Source of the DNA: Ashinkailepas kermadecensis
Taxonomy: Eukaryota; Arthropoda; Thecostraca; Neolepadidae
Length of the DNA: 64,000 nucleotides
Reading direction: 5' to 3'
Assembly (NCBI GenBank): GCA_034440615.1
Contig: JAOTOM010005101.1
Coordinates: 699,501-763,500 of the forward strand
Position 1 is the first letter of the stretch. Each line of letters starts with the position of its first letter. Below the pieces are notes generated by a model that searched no databases, was not told the DNA's origin, and worked only from the letters and a program-made list of their open reading frames with translations. Positions 41,505 to 53,473 of the stretch are shown one piece after another. Made by a program: the position numbers and the translations under genes.

Positions 41505-43212
41505 GTAGGGGTAAATATTACAATCTAGGTAAAATGAGATTTTAAAGAATTTTTTTTAAATACATGGTACTTTAAAGTAAAAATGACAATGTGACCACTC
41601 ATTTTCTTCGCAAATGATTACTTTTCAGTTGGCAAACAAATACACGATCATAATCTTCACTCTGAAAATATAGCACATAGCGTATAACTATCCGTACCTG
41701 GCGTGTCACCAGTGATAAATTATTCGTGAAATAGGGTGGAATATACCACTTTCTAAACACTCAATCCACATCCTTCTCCAATAAATATCTACATCCTGCT
41801 TCTTGATGCGTCCTTATGAAGTCTTGTGTTTCCATTCTAACAGCATCTCATTGATAAGTACCATGCTCATGGCCTCAATAAGGGATGGTGATACACAAAC
41901 ATTTTGCAAACACAATTTCAGGTCAAGGGATTACCTATAATGTAACATGGCATACAACACGTTTATTGCATGCATATGTTTTCTTCCCATCCAGAATACA
42001 GTTCTTCCTAAATTATAAATATCCAAACCAATGATAAAAGTAGTCATGAGTACGACACTGGCTCAAATTTGAGTCTAGAAGACATCAAAAGCATTTTAAA
42101 AGACACTAATTCCTCAGTGCATTTTGACATCCTATTGTGCTCATTTCGACATCTCACACCTAATGAAAAACCTTTATTTTAACACTGCGTGTCACAGACG
42201 TGATGAAGAAGAATTCAACATTTTATGCACTCGATTTAATACTCTTTGCCATTGGAAACCTTATGTTTCTGCCTTAATTAGACATTTATTTCCGAGAATG
42301 AATGCTCGCAACCACATGCGTTCGCAGACAAGACCGGAAGGTCCTTGCGATGCTGTAATATTTTATTTTTAATATATTTGATGACATCATGGCCCAAAAA
42401 AATTTTGGGACGATTCTGGTTTTCCGGCTAGGTCAGGTTAGGTTAGGTTAAATTATAATATGACATAAAATATCTTATATAATGCTACATTATCTGCCAT
42501 TCTTACACTGCATATTGTTACTGCATATACTGGAGAACCAACACATCCTCAGAAGTTTAGTAGGTATTATTACTAAACTTGCCTATGCAGATATATAGTG
42601 TGACCGGAAATGAGGACGTGAAAGTTGGCCATGTTCTGCCTACGGTCAAGTTAAAAAATTACATATGAATAGATAAATAATATAAAAAATAAAACAACCT
42701 AACCTAACCTAGACTAAGATAACATAGCATAATATATAAAATATATTATATCATAATATAATCTAACCTAACCTAACCGGGAAACCAGAATCGTCTGAAA
42801 CGAATTTTTCGGCCATGACATCATCAAACATGACAAATAAAATAATACAGCATCGCAAGGAACTTCCGGTGTTGGCTGCAGAAGCGTCGTGTTGCGAGTA
42901 TTCATTCTCAGAAATAAATGTTGAATTAAGGCAGAAACAGAAGGTTTTCGATGTCAGAGTATTAAATCGAGTGCATGAAGTGTTGATTCTTTATCACGTC
43001 TGTGACACACCAGGTACAGATAATTATACGTGATGTGCTATATTTGCAGAGTGAAAATTATGATTATGTATTTGTTTGCCAACTGAAAAGTAATCATTTG
43101 TGGAGAAAATGAGTGGTCGCATTGTAATTTTTACGTTAAAATACCATGTATTAAAAAAAATCGAACAAAATCGAATTTTACCTCGATCATAATATATACC
43201 CTAGTAGGTATG
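41505..43212. repeat. Large imperfect inverted repeat (foldback) with TTAGG-like cores
   Basis: The left arm (41505-42500, minus the MITE inside it) mirrors the right arm (about 42705-43212). Examples: GACGATTCTGGTTTTCCGG (42409-42427) against CCGGGAAACCAGAATCGTC, and GACCACTCATTTTCTTCGCA (about 41594) against its complement near 43110. Near the centre the arms carry AGGTTAGGTTAGGTTA and TAACCTAACCTAACC. Arms are roughly 75-85% alike by eye. Probably a foldback or helitron-like non-autonomous element. Confidence 0.75.
41702..42195 (+). mobile_element. hAT-type MITE, copy 2, inserted in the foldback
   Basis: 478 bp (41710-42187) from CAGTG to CACTG between perfect CGTGTCAC repeats (41702-41709, 42188-42195). 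The other foldback arm lacks this segment, which confirms it as an insertion. Confidence 0.88.
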
Positions 43213-43214
43213 TG

Positions 43215-44040
43215 GGTAGGTACCTACCTACTTACTTGCCGTTGTGGACAGCAATATTGAGCACCATCGTCCGATCCAAGACCGCCGAATACTGCATATA
43301 AGCCTTTGTGCGCCCTACCGCACGGACAAGCAAGCAAAATGAACTTAACCTGTTCGTTGTATTATTGGTGTCGAATCCGAGCCGCCCACTTTCTTGTGAT
43401 CCGCGTGCAATGACCGTTCACCTTGCGTTTCACTCTGCCATAAGCACCTTTGGCAACTGTCCCGATCTAGCTTTGGTCCACGGCCATCAAAATGAGCAAT
43501 AAATTTGCAAAAAAGGTGCATTTGCGACGAGCAGTACCGTTCGATGCAGATTTTTCTTCACTGATGAATTCCACAAGCACCAATAAGAGTGGGAGAGGAC
43601 GAGGCAGGTTCAACTGTTGCAACACGTCCTCGAGAAGGTTTCGGAAGTATATTGACTAAGAGGGGAAGTGAGTTTAGTAGAATATTTACTAAACTTCCAG
43701 AAGTTTAGTAAGTATTTTTACTAAAGTTAGCTATGGAGATACATACAGTGCAATCGGAAATGAGGACGTGAAAGAGGTGGATTTTATATGTTAGTATTTG
43801 AATCCCCGTGGCTTTTCTTGCGTAAGTAACAGTGGCGGGCCGCTGGGACTCGCTGTTCTGCTTTTTGAACGCGCAATCTTGTGGTTATGCCAGTCGGGGT
43901 TAGGGTGAAGGCATGTGGGTATGCTGGTGTAGTTGTCGCCGTTGTTCTCAGTTTGAGCTTTAGGTACCTATATAGGTAAGACATGTACCAATGTGAAACC
44001 AGATATCAAAGAACGCACCAACATCATACATAGGTAGGTA
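43215..44040. other. Non-coding, short hairpins only
   Basis: It contains AGTTTAGTA...TACTAAACT hairpins at about 43671-43695 and 43701-43726 and an 80-bp block (GGAAATGAGGACGTGAAAG) that repeats 42590-42630. No gene seen. Confidence 0.4.
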
Positions 44041-44062
44041 AATAGGGATATGTATATATGCA

Positions 44063-44084
44063 AATATATATATATATATATATA
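44063..44084. repeat. Short AT microsatellite
   Basis: (AT)11, followed by a block (GATACGGGAGTTTTCCCGTG at 44118) that resembles 48386-48420 and so is part of an interspersed repeat. Confidence 0.9.
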
Positions 44085-44859
44085 GTCCGTGCGTTCTTCA
44101 GCACGGACAATTTCTACGATACGGGAGTTTTCCCGTGTTCTCAAGAAGGGAAAATTGGTGAGGGGCAAATGACCTTTATGATGGCCATCTTCCCCGAAAA
44201 CGAGTGTACTGCTCGTTGTGCCCAGTCGGTCAGGTGGTCCGCCGGTTACCAGGCTGGCTGGCCGAACGGCCGGTCATCGATGTTTTCCCTGTGTGCTTAT
44301 CAGTGAGGGGTGGATTATCAGCGACATATAACACACAGCGCAAATAGGACGTATCGAAGGGTGCGATGCCGAAGGCAGGCTCAGCAGGTGAAGGGGAAGA
44401 GTGGACGAGAACTTGCGCCTTATGCCCCATTTCGACGCGAGAACTTTATAGACTTTAATATATGCACGCTTGTCTTGAAACATGCTCTTATCATGAAAAA
44501 AAAAACATTTGTTGACTGAAATGAGGATGTGATTAAAGCAGGAACGGGAACGTAGTTTCAGGATATGCACAAATACGTGACACATATGCTTCTGTTCATT
44601 CATAGCTCAGCCGGGTACAATGGAACAGATCGGGTCAGAATTATGTTGCAATGGTGCGAGAACTTGCGCATTTAGTATAAATTTTAGTTTTCTACGACAA
44701 TTGTATCACTGTTGTCATATATATATAATGTTACATGCGCAATATATTCATGAATAATGGAATAACAGTAAACCAGAGGCAAACATCCCAAATACTCTAT
44801 TGCAATAAGCTTTATTTTGTATCTCTTCCGTTGGCTTTGTCAGCTGGAACAAAATTAAA

Positions 44860-44931
44860 AACCGTTATTCTGCTGTATGGCCAACGCAGTCGATGCGCCC
44901 GTAAGCCCAAATAACCAAAGAACCGGTATCC
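44860..44931 (+). mobile_element. Hairpin mini-retroposon copy, degenerate target duplication
   Basis: The unit 44871-44920 reads TGC-TGTAT-GGC-CAACGCA-GTC-GAT-GCGCCC, then GTAAGCCCAAATAACC. The flanks AACCGTTATTC and AACCGGTATCC match at 9 of 11 positions. The 5' arm of the outer stem is lost. Confidence 0.75.
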
Positions 44932-44971
44932 ACCACTTTATTCGTCTGGAGTACAGACTCACATATATGCA

Positions 44972-44974
<3 letters not shown>

Positions 44975-45021
<47 letters not shown>

Positions 45022-46015
45022 ATGGTGTTTCAAGCATTAATAGTTCGAAATTATAGCAGAATCATCTATCGCTTGGTGACGTTGGATGAGGAAACTCCAA
45101 ATATAACATTTCGTTCGAATTTAAGAATGTTTAGGGGTCCCGCAAGTCCATCAAAGTTTCTCCTATGTAACGGGCCGGCACCTCGCTAGAATCTCGATGT
45201 CTACACGCTTCACAAAAGTGTTCTTGCGCTGCAATTAAGTGTGCTTTTTTGGAACATCTGAGACTTCATATAGCAAAATATAATGGAAGAACATGTTGTT
45301 AGTCAAGATGGGCCGCTTAATTTGACTAAATATACCCTCATTCGGGTATTCCAGGTCCCTGTCTGCGAGACGTTGACAAGAAATTCGAACTGCTGAGGAG
45401 TGTTTCCCGTTTTCTGATTCCTGGCTTCTTTTGTGCACTGAGCAACGTAGAAGCGCGTACAAAGTGTGACAAGTAAATTAGATAGGTACATTATGGGAGA
45501 GGAGTGTCACCATCTTTTCCTCTCCCCGTTGGTCGACGAGGAACACACGGTCATTGTCAATCGTGATCATTTTCAACGCATCGTCATGGGAGATGTTGGA
45601 TAGCTTCGACAACTCTCCCTCAAGCAGGGTGGCGGACACAAGATCCCCATCCGACTTGCGCTTTTGGACGTCATGATGGTCTCGTACTTGGCGATCAAGG
45701 CAGCCAACTTGCGAGTTGCATGAATTATGTCATAAAGTGTAGCTCTCTCGATTATTTAGCCATCCGACGTCTCAAATGTTCCAAAAATACACTAATTTGT
45801 AGTGCAAAACAGTGTTGTGAAATGTCGACGCAGATATTCGAACGAGGTGCCAGTCTGTTACACATGAGAAACTTTGACGTACTTTCGGGACCCCTAAATG
45901 TTCCTTGATTCGAATGAACTTTTATATTTGGAGTTTCCTCGTCAATTGACACCAAACGATAGATGATCTCGTGAAAAGTCGTGTTTGAAAACTTTCCCAC
46001 ATAAAATGAAACGCC

Positions 46016-46101
<86 letters not shown>
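44975..46101. repeat. Inverted repeat of about 200-bp arms bordered by AT microsatellites
   Basis: The left arm 45045-45260 and right arm 45762-45990 are inverted relatives, about 75% alike by eye (GAGGAAACTCCAAATATAA, TTTAGGGGTCCCG and GCACCTCG are shared). They are bordered by (AT)n at 44975-45018 and 46020-46101. The 500-bp loop contains the coding-like fragment below. Looks like a non-autonomous transposon. Confidence 0.7.
45490..45719 (-). pseudogene. Unidentified coding-like fragment in the loop of the inverted repeat
   Basis: On the minus strand two open blocks, joined by a frameshift, read ATRKLAALIAKYETIMTS and RKSDGDLVSATLLEGELSKL, then SNISHDDALKMITIDNDRVF and LVDQRGEEKMVTLLSHN. 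The charged helix-like composition and G/C third positions stand out from the AT-rich surroundings. I do not recognise the family. It could be a captured host exon, an old transposase piece or chance. Confidence 0.35.
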
Positions 46102-46104
<3 letters not shown>

Positions 46105-47005
46105 ACATGAAGTAATGTTTTTCGCCCAAGGCGTAGTTATAGGATAAACCTGATGGCCAATAGAACTATATAGATCATGAGATCTCCATTATAATTGTTT
46201 TGTTCGAACTCAACGTTTCTTTACATTGCGTAACATCCTCAGGAGCAAAACAGTACAACAATGACGATACCAAAAACACAGAGTTACACATAATTCACAC
46301 AGTGACTGAAAACACACGGATGCAAGATGAAGCACGATCCGTTTCATTTATCAATAATCCCTCCCGCCTCTCAAAACGTTTTTCAAGTGTAATGCGTTCC
46401 CAACCCACATGGTAAACTTTTACATTAAAACGTTTCTGGACTCTAATAAGAAACCGCGACATAACCAAGAAAGCGAACCGCCTTATTGAACGGTTGAATG
46501 TTGCCGGAGACAGCAACAAGCCGCGAAGCACGTAGGTATTTTTTGGCGTTTGTCTTTAGAGCACATAGTATATGTTCTGAAGAGTCTATGGAAATGAACT
46601 TATGAAATCTGCATTTATTTGTAGTAGGTTGGCCGAGGCCATTGGTGCTTTTCCGTTTTCGCTGAAACTTGCTTTTGGGATCCATGATCCTCCCAGTGCC
46701 CGGACAAGAAGCTCGGGGAAAGAAATCCAGGTATCCATAATTAATTTAGTATATGTTTTGGCTTTGCTTCACTCCCACGTTTGATTTGAGAGAGCTTTAA
46801 AATGTTGTGCTGCAACAATGTGTTGGTACAAATGTGTGAGCACATAGTATGACATAGTATGTATGACGGAGCCACCATATTTCAGATGTGATTTTCAGCG
46901 CAGGATCTGCGTGGGCTGCCCGCGTCTGGCCCTCGTTTTAGCCCGAGTTGTGCCATCGATGGCCAATCGCATTGTTATTTGTTGTGCACACACACACACA
47001 CACAC

Positions 47006-47091
<86 letters not shown>

Positions 47092-48430
47092 ATATATATA
47101 TGTATATATATATGCATATATATATACATATATATACATATATATATATATCTATATATATATACATATATATATATACGTCCCACGGGGCTGAAAGTAC
47201 TCGTGAACTACTAAGGTAAAGCTCACGCCGAATCGCCAGCCGTAATTGCATTGACGAAGCCGCAGTCACATAACCATACATGACCGGAAGTTAATTTTCT
47301 GCTCAGGTATCTTCCATATTCATGTAGGGTTCTTCGATGTTCCAGCCTCTCTGCTGTATTAATTCCGGGGTTATTCAGGAAAACCATGGGATAACAAATG
47401 TCTGCTCCCCCGCCTGGGATTCACATGTTCGTACCAACGACTGTCGTCTTTCTATATGAACTAGGCTCCTCAGAGTCCCACAGTCGCGTGCTGATTAGTG
47501 GGATGCTTTTGGTTACTTCCAAAAAGACGTGAAGGGTAATGTGTTCGACAGCGAAAACGAACGGCTGTAAATACCAGCAAAAGTCACACCTTCGCGTATA
47601 TGTGCAAGTATAATATGGCTGCCAAAACCGGACCAGGGGCTTAACATGAGTGCGAAGATGCTAGATTACCGTCGCTAAATCCTGCGTTGAGATGGCTTCA
47701 GTCATTTTTCGGACCATTGTGTGACATTTACCTTTGTCGTCAGCATGTGATCTCCGTACCTGTTCTTCACAGGCTATACGCTGCCGCTGCTGGTGACTGT
47801 CTCCATTACATCTCTGGATGTTGGTGATCGGGCTGCCATACCGAGGATGGATGACGGCCACGTGCTGACGTCGGCGCTGACGACCTGTGCTGTGCGTCAG
47901 ACGCTAATCAAGAAGACCCCGTCCGTTTTATGTTGCTGATGTACTACGATTTCAGAAAATATATAACTGGTATTTTGTGCTATGTAGAGCATGTCTTTCT
48001 GAGTCTGAACAGTCTGAACGGTCTAAGTGGTCTGAACGCTGTGTGGGAGATTTATTCACTACTTTACTCTCTTCCCGCTCTGCCCACCCCTTATGTCCCC
48101 GGGTTGGTATCTAATTGATCGCATAGTAAATATTGTATTTGGTCATTTAACACGGTTCCTTATGGGCCCATCCAGCTGATGCTGCCAGTTCCAGTGCCGT
48201 CACATATCACCAAATGTTGCCATGCTTGAGCAGTGGGGGACGGGCCAATCGCATCAGCTTCGTGTTCGCCGGTACCCCTACCCTCTCCTGGGTGTGCGCC
48301 TGGAACGTCGTTTTACTCAAAATAAACGGTGATTGATTCGGAAAATGTTCCTTGATAATCTCAGCGTTCGTTCTTTTACAATTTTGTACGACACGGGAGC
48401 TTTTCAGTGCTGTTCTCAATATATTCATCA
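46102..48430. other. Non-coding region, simple repeats only
   Basis: A compound (CA)n/(AT)n microsatellite occupies 46986-47178. Open frames at 46443-46685 and 47661-47861 (minus) match nothing known. Confidence 0.4.
46986..47178. repeat. Compound CA and AT microsatellite
   Basis: (CA)n followed by about 80 AT units with ATGTAT and ATCTAT interruptions. The Tyr-Ile open frames on both strands are spurious. Confidence 0.97.
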
Positions 48431-48742
48431 GCTCCAATTGTCTTTAACACGCGCCCTGGAGGGCCTGTACAAATTACGCGCACTGGAGGGGGGGGGGGCG
48501 GATTCCGCCCCCCCCTAATATTTCTGCTCCTATTAAGGCTAGAGTAACGAAATTCTCAGGGTGGATGGGTACAGTAGTGAACTCTATTGTGTGCACATTT
48601 TATGACCTTAGGTCAATATCTTTAATGTCAAATCAGGTCACATATATCAAAATTTTCTTCTTTTGCGTGGCTTCGTTTGTCATTGTTATGGATCGCTGTG
48701 ATTGTGCTTAAATTGAGCTTAAATTGAACATATTTTGATTCA

Positions 48743-50507
48743 TTGCGACGCTGTTTGGAACTTTTACCGTGGAACGTGCTGGGTGGCTTAGATGTTGACA
48801 ATGCTATTGAGATGTTTTACTCGTTAATCGAAGCTGCTATTCGTGATCATGTGCCAGTCGTGACTCCTCGCCGTAGACTCCCGCCCTGGTTTGACAGTGA
48901 GGCCAGGCGCGCACTAGCCGCGAAGGAATGTGCACATCGTCGAATGAAAAGGCACCCGAGTGACAGTGTCATTCGGCGCGATTTTACAGACAAACGCGAC
49001 TTCTTCAATCGTCTGATCGGACGCAGCTACTGCAGTTATCTGAGGGGACTAGTGGAGGATTTTAAGACAAACACAAAGCGATGCTGGTCATTTTTGAAAT
49101 GTTTTAAAAGGAGTGGTTCCGTTTCGTCCCTGCTACACGGAAACACGTTAATCAGCGGTGACGTTGGACGCGCCAACCTGCTGAACAGAGCCTTTTCAGC
49201 CAAGTTCACAGCACGGGATGTAGCCCAGTACCCACCATTACAGGACTACGGATTGTCTAATCTCACAGACTTTCGGCCCTCATTAGAACAAATCCACACG
49301 ATTCTCATTGGACTTGACCCGCACAAAGCTTGTGGACCAGATAATATCAGCGCCCGAATCCTCCGAGAGTGTGCTGACCAATTATGCGTTCCGCTGTACA
49401 AAATTTGTATCCTCTCCATCAGGCAGAGACAATTTCCGAACCGGTGGAAAATGGCAAACATCACACCAATATATAAGAAAGACAACCGAAAAAATCCGAC
49501 GAACTACCGAGCCGTTTCACTTCTTTGCCTGTGTGGCAAGATTTTAACAAAAAAAACATTTACAATGTTTTGAGTGCTCACATTTTGCCAGTACTGACTG
49601 ACACCCAGCACGGTTTTATTCCAAAAAGGTCATCTGCTTCAAACCTGGCAGTTTTCTTGAGACACGCCTGGGATTCGATCGCTGCTGGTTGCCAGACAGA
49701 TGCAATCTATACGGACTACTCTTCGGCTTTCCAAAGTGTCAACCATAAGCTGTTACTATACAAGCTCGAAAATGCATATCATGTTTCAAACCAAATTATC
49801 TCTCTGATTCGCTCATACCTGACTGGTCGCCGGCAGCGGGTGATAGTCAACGGGGCGGTCTCGGACTGGGCTGATGTCACTTCCGGTGTGCCGGAAGGGA
49901 GCTTGCTGGCCCCTCTGTTATTTGCCCTGTTTGTGAACTACCTGCAATCCAGGATTGACTCGGAATGTCTGATGTTTGCTGATGACGTCAAAATTTGTAG
50001 GAGGGTAGCGTCTGTGGACGACGCGACCCGACTGCAGAGGGATATTGATTCCCCCTGCAAGTGGTCCGCAGACTGGATGCTATCCTTGAGCCCTCTGAAA
50101 TGTAGGTCATTCACAATGACTCTCCGTCGTACTCCTGTGCGCTTCGAATATAAGGTACACGATACAACGCTGCAGCGTGAGACTGTGATGAGAGACCTGG
50201 GTGTGTACCTGGACAGCAAATTGACATTCGCACAACATCTGGCAAAAACTGTGTCATCTGCGAACCGAGCTCTCGGACTGTTTATTAGATCAATGCAAGC
50301 AGGGGCAAATTCTCGAAAATTGCTCTGTTGGCGGCATATAACGCGAACATTAGGTCTCACCTTGAGTATTGCTCCGTCATCTGGGCAGGCGCAGCCACAA
50401 CACATCTGACCAGGATTGATAGGGTAGAACATAAATTGTTAATGTGGCTTGCTCAACACTATAGTGCCACACCTCAACCAGAATATCTACAATATCACTC
50501 ACTGCTC
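48743..50507 (+). pseudogene. LINE-A reverse transcriptase
   Basis: RT blocks: GPDNISARILRECADQL, NRWKMANITPIYKKDN, NPTNYRAVSLLCLCGKIL, TDTQHGFIPKRSSASNL, IYTDYSSAFQSVNHKLL, SGVPEGSLLAPLLFALFVNY and CLMFADDVKI, with catalytic Asp and FADD intact. Two frameshifts (about 49545 in an A-run, and about 50325). The thumb SHLEYCSVIWAGAATTHLTR continues to the LINE-B insertion. Confidence 0.88.
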
Positions 50508-50682
50508 TGCCCTCGTCGCGAGCGGACGTGTTTTTGCGCTCCCGTGACGAGGGAAAACCGTGAGTAAAAGATTGGGCACAGGTGGTTAGTGGAGGGAGGA
50601 TTTGTTCTATTGTAGGCCGAGGTTAAGAAAGAGCGGTTATATTGTTTAACTTGAGTATATTAGACTTAGCCTAGGTATTCTA

Positions 50683-51500
50683 AGCTTCTATAATTATCGA
50701 TCGGCCACGTGTACGTTTGTAGACGGGTGGAGTGGCCACGTGGCTTAGGTTTCTGTTAGCATAGAGGAATAAGTTTGTGTCTGCTTGGTGTTTTAGTTGA
50801 AGATTAAAATAGTGAGCTTAACTTACACTAGGTAGCTTCTAGAATTATCCATCGGCTACGTGGACGCTTTGTAGATGGGTGGCGTGGCCTCGTGGCTTAG
50901 GTTTCTGTAGTGCAGAGGAATAAGTTTGTTTTTTGTTTTTGTTTTTTTTGGTGGTTAAGTTTAAAATAGAGTTGACTAAAATAGTATGTTTAAATTACAC
51001 TAGGTATATCTTCTTGTCCTGGTGTTATTATATAGGTATCTAGGTTTTTGATTATATTAGTGTTTAGTTGGTTTAGTTGGAGTTTGCAGCTGGTGGTAGG
51101 TATTTAGCAATTACTTCTGTGCATATATTTGCATAGTTTTATCTCATAAGTTTCTTTTTAACGAGCAGATTTTTAGCTTCTAGAATTATCGATCGGCCAC
51201 GTGGACGCTTTGTAGACGGGTGGAGCGGCCACGTGGCTTAGGTTTCTGTTAGCATAGAGGAATAAGTCTGCGTCCGCTTGGTGTTTAAGTTTAAGATAGA
51301 CTTTAAGATTAAAATAGTGAGCTTAAATTACACTAGGTAGCTTCTAGAATTATCGATCAGCCACGTGAACGCTTTGTAGACGGTTGGCGCGGTCTCGTGG
51401 CTTAGGTTTCTGTAGTGTAGAGGAATAAGTCGGTGTCCTTTTGGTGTTTAAGTTTAAGATAGAGCTTAGGACTAAAATAGTGAGCTTAAATTACCACTAG
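50683..51500 (+). promoter_or_regulatory. Repeated monomers in the LINE-B 5' UTR
   Basis: A block of about 150 bp starting AGCTTCTAGAATTATCGATC recurs at 50683, 50834, 51175 and 51339. Each has GTTTCTG and AGAGGAATAAG words; most have one or two CACGTG palindromes (CCACGTGG). By analogy with the monomers of mouse L1 it may be the internal promoter; this is inference. Confidence 0.6.
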
Positions 51501-51636
51501 GTATATTTTCAATATACTGGTGTAATTGCAAAGGTATCTAGGCTTTTTTTTTATCTTAGTTTGGTTTAGTTGGAGTTTGTAGCTGGTGAGTCGGGATAAC
51601 TTTATTTAAATTTATATAAAAAAAAAAAAAAAAAAA

Positions 51637-52507
51637 ATGCAAGGCGACTGTGGGAAGTGTAAGTGTATTGTAGTCATTGGAGACTTGAGTAAGAAAGTAG
51701 ATATGTTAGCAAGGGAGGTGGAGCACCTGAAGTGTTTGGTGGCAGGGCCCACCATAGGAAATGTCAGCCAGGCAAGCCAGGTGCAGGAGTCTAGGAGTGA
51801 TAGGGGTGGAGATAGTATAGACCATGACAGTAGAGAGTGGAAAGTAGCTAGACGACAGAGTACGAGACTAGCTTTAAGGAAAATTGACAAAGGCATTGAA
51901 ACTAATAATAGATTTGAGGTACTGCAAGAGAGAGATAGAAATGATGCTAAGGAGGAAGGGAGGAACGACCAGGCAGCTGATGGTAGAGAGGGGGAAGTTT
52001 TAGATATAGGGGACTCAAGAGTGAGGTACATGGACCGTACTTTTTGTAGCAGGAACCCCAACAAACGGACTCGTGTTTGCTACCCAGGGGCCCAGGTAAA
52101 GGATGTTGGTGATAGGATAGAAGGAGTGATGAAGGGTAGTGGAGAGAGCACAACAGTAATTGTGCAGGTTGGTGTAAATGATGTAGGAAAAGCAAAAACA
52201 GAGGAAACAATGCAAGAGTATAGGGCTTTGATAGGTAGGTTAGCTGTGAGTAGGAAACGAGGAATGGTAACATCCATCCTCCCTATGGTTAAGGCAAGCA
52301 TAGAGTGGTACTCGAGGGCCATTGGGCTGAATACCAGGGTGGCCAAGATTTGTAAGGAACTTGGGGTGGGGTTCTTGGATTTGTGGGGGGGATTTCTGGG
52401 GGAGGACTGAAATGTTTGCATTAGATGGGTTACATTTGAGCAAGAGAGGAGTTGAATTGCTCAGCAATAGGTATGAGGAGGCTCTCATTAGGAAACAGGG
52501 AAACTAG
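51637..52507 (+). pseudogene. LINE-B ORF1 with SGNH esterase domain
   Basis: Coiled N-terminus (LSKKVDMLAREVEHLKCL), then esterase blocks VLDIGDSRVRYMD (catalytic Ser), CYPGAQVKDV, VIVQVGVNDVG (Asn) and, after a frameshift near 52405, LDGLHLSKRG (Asp, His). All four blocks of the SGNH fold are present. The ATG at 51637 follows directly on about 19 adenines. The frameshift separates 51637-52410 from the last 32 codons, which end at TAG 52505. Confidence 0.85.
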
Positions 52508-52677
52508 GCAGGTCATGGGGGGATGTAGCTGATAGAGAGAGAGGTCTTGCAAACACCTCACAGTCAGCAAATAGGGGTAGCAGTTGATCAAGGGGGCAGA
52601 GTGGTAGCTCATCCAGAGATGATAGAGCTACTCAACATGAAAAAGCCAAAGAGGGTTATGGAACTTTTGTTAAGTGT

Positions 52678-53449
52678 ATGATGCTTAATGCTCAGAGCAT
52701 TCGATCCAAATTTGATGAGTTCAAGTGTTATGTTGCTGAGGAGAAACCAGATTTTGTTTGCATTACTGAGGCATGGGTCAGTGAGGGATATTTTGGGGAT
52801 AACTTGCAGGACTATGAGATCCAGGGATACAATATGTTTTCATGCAATAGGGGTCCAGCAGTGAAAGGCGGTAGTGTAATGCTCTATGTGAACAGTTTAT
52901 ACAGTTCTCAGAAAGTAGCAGATGGGGTAAAAAAATGTGTCTGTGGAGTCCATTTGGCTTGATGTTGCTGTGGGAAGAGGCAATAGCAATAAACTGAGGA
53001 TTGGAGCTTTGTATCGATCAGGAACCTTGCCACATTCTCAGCAACTGGAGCTCGATAAGGTGATTTGTGAGGAAATCAGTAGAAACTTTCAGAGGAAATG
53101 CCTTATTCTTGGTGACTTTAATCTAAAAGGATATGAACATGTTGGTGTTGGCTCCCCATCATGTAAACTGTTTAGGAAATGCCTTGAAGAGGACTTGTTC
53201 TTACACCAGTTTGTAATGGAACCAACCAGGCAGGGCTCATTCTTGGACCTTGTCTTCTCAGATTTAAGTGATTTAGTTCAAGACTTGACTGCAGGAGAAA
53301 CTCTGGGAAGAAGTGACCATAACATATTGAGATTTAAGGTACAAATAGCAGGGACAATCAAGGATAACTTGGCAAAGATTCCAAATTTTAACAGGGCAGA
53401 CTTTGACTCCATGAGAGAGGCTTTAAGTGCCATACAATGGGAAGAATAA
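52678..53449 (+). pseudogene. LINE-B endonuclease (start of ORF2)
   Basis: MMLNAQSIRSKFDEFKCYV, PDFVCITEAWVSEGYF (catalytic Glu in ITEAW), ILGDFNLKGYEHVGVG and GRSDHNILRFKV (SDH). One frameshift at about 52940-52960 and one in-frame stop TAA at 53447-53449 separate it from the RT. Confidence 0.87.
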
Positions 53450-53473
53450 TTTTGTGATTTAAATGCCTGTGAA

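Noticed and set aside
46443..46685. 80-codon lysine-rich frame on the minus strand
   Set aside because: No family recognised and no supporting context; may be a transposon scrap but cannot be supported.
47766..47893. Exon-like segment on the minus strand with CACAG acceptor and CAG/GTACGG donor
   Set aside because: Open for about 42 codons but no recognisable protein and no neighbouring exons.
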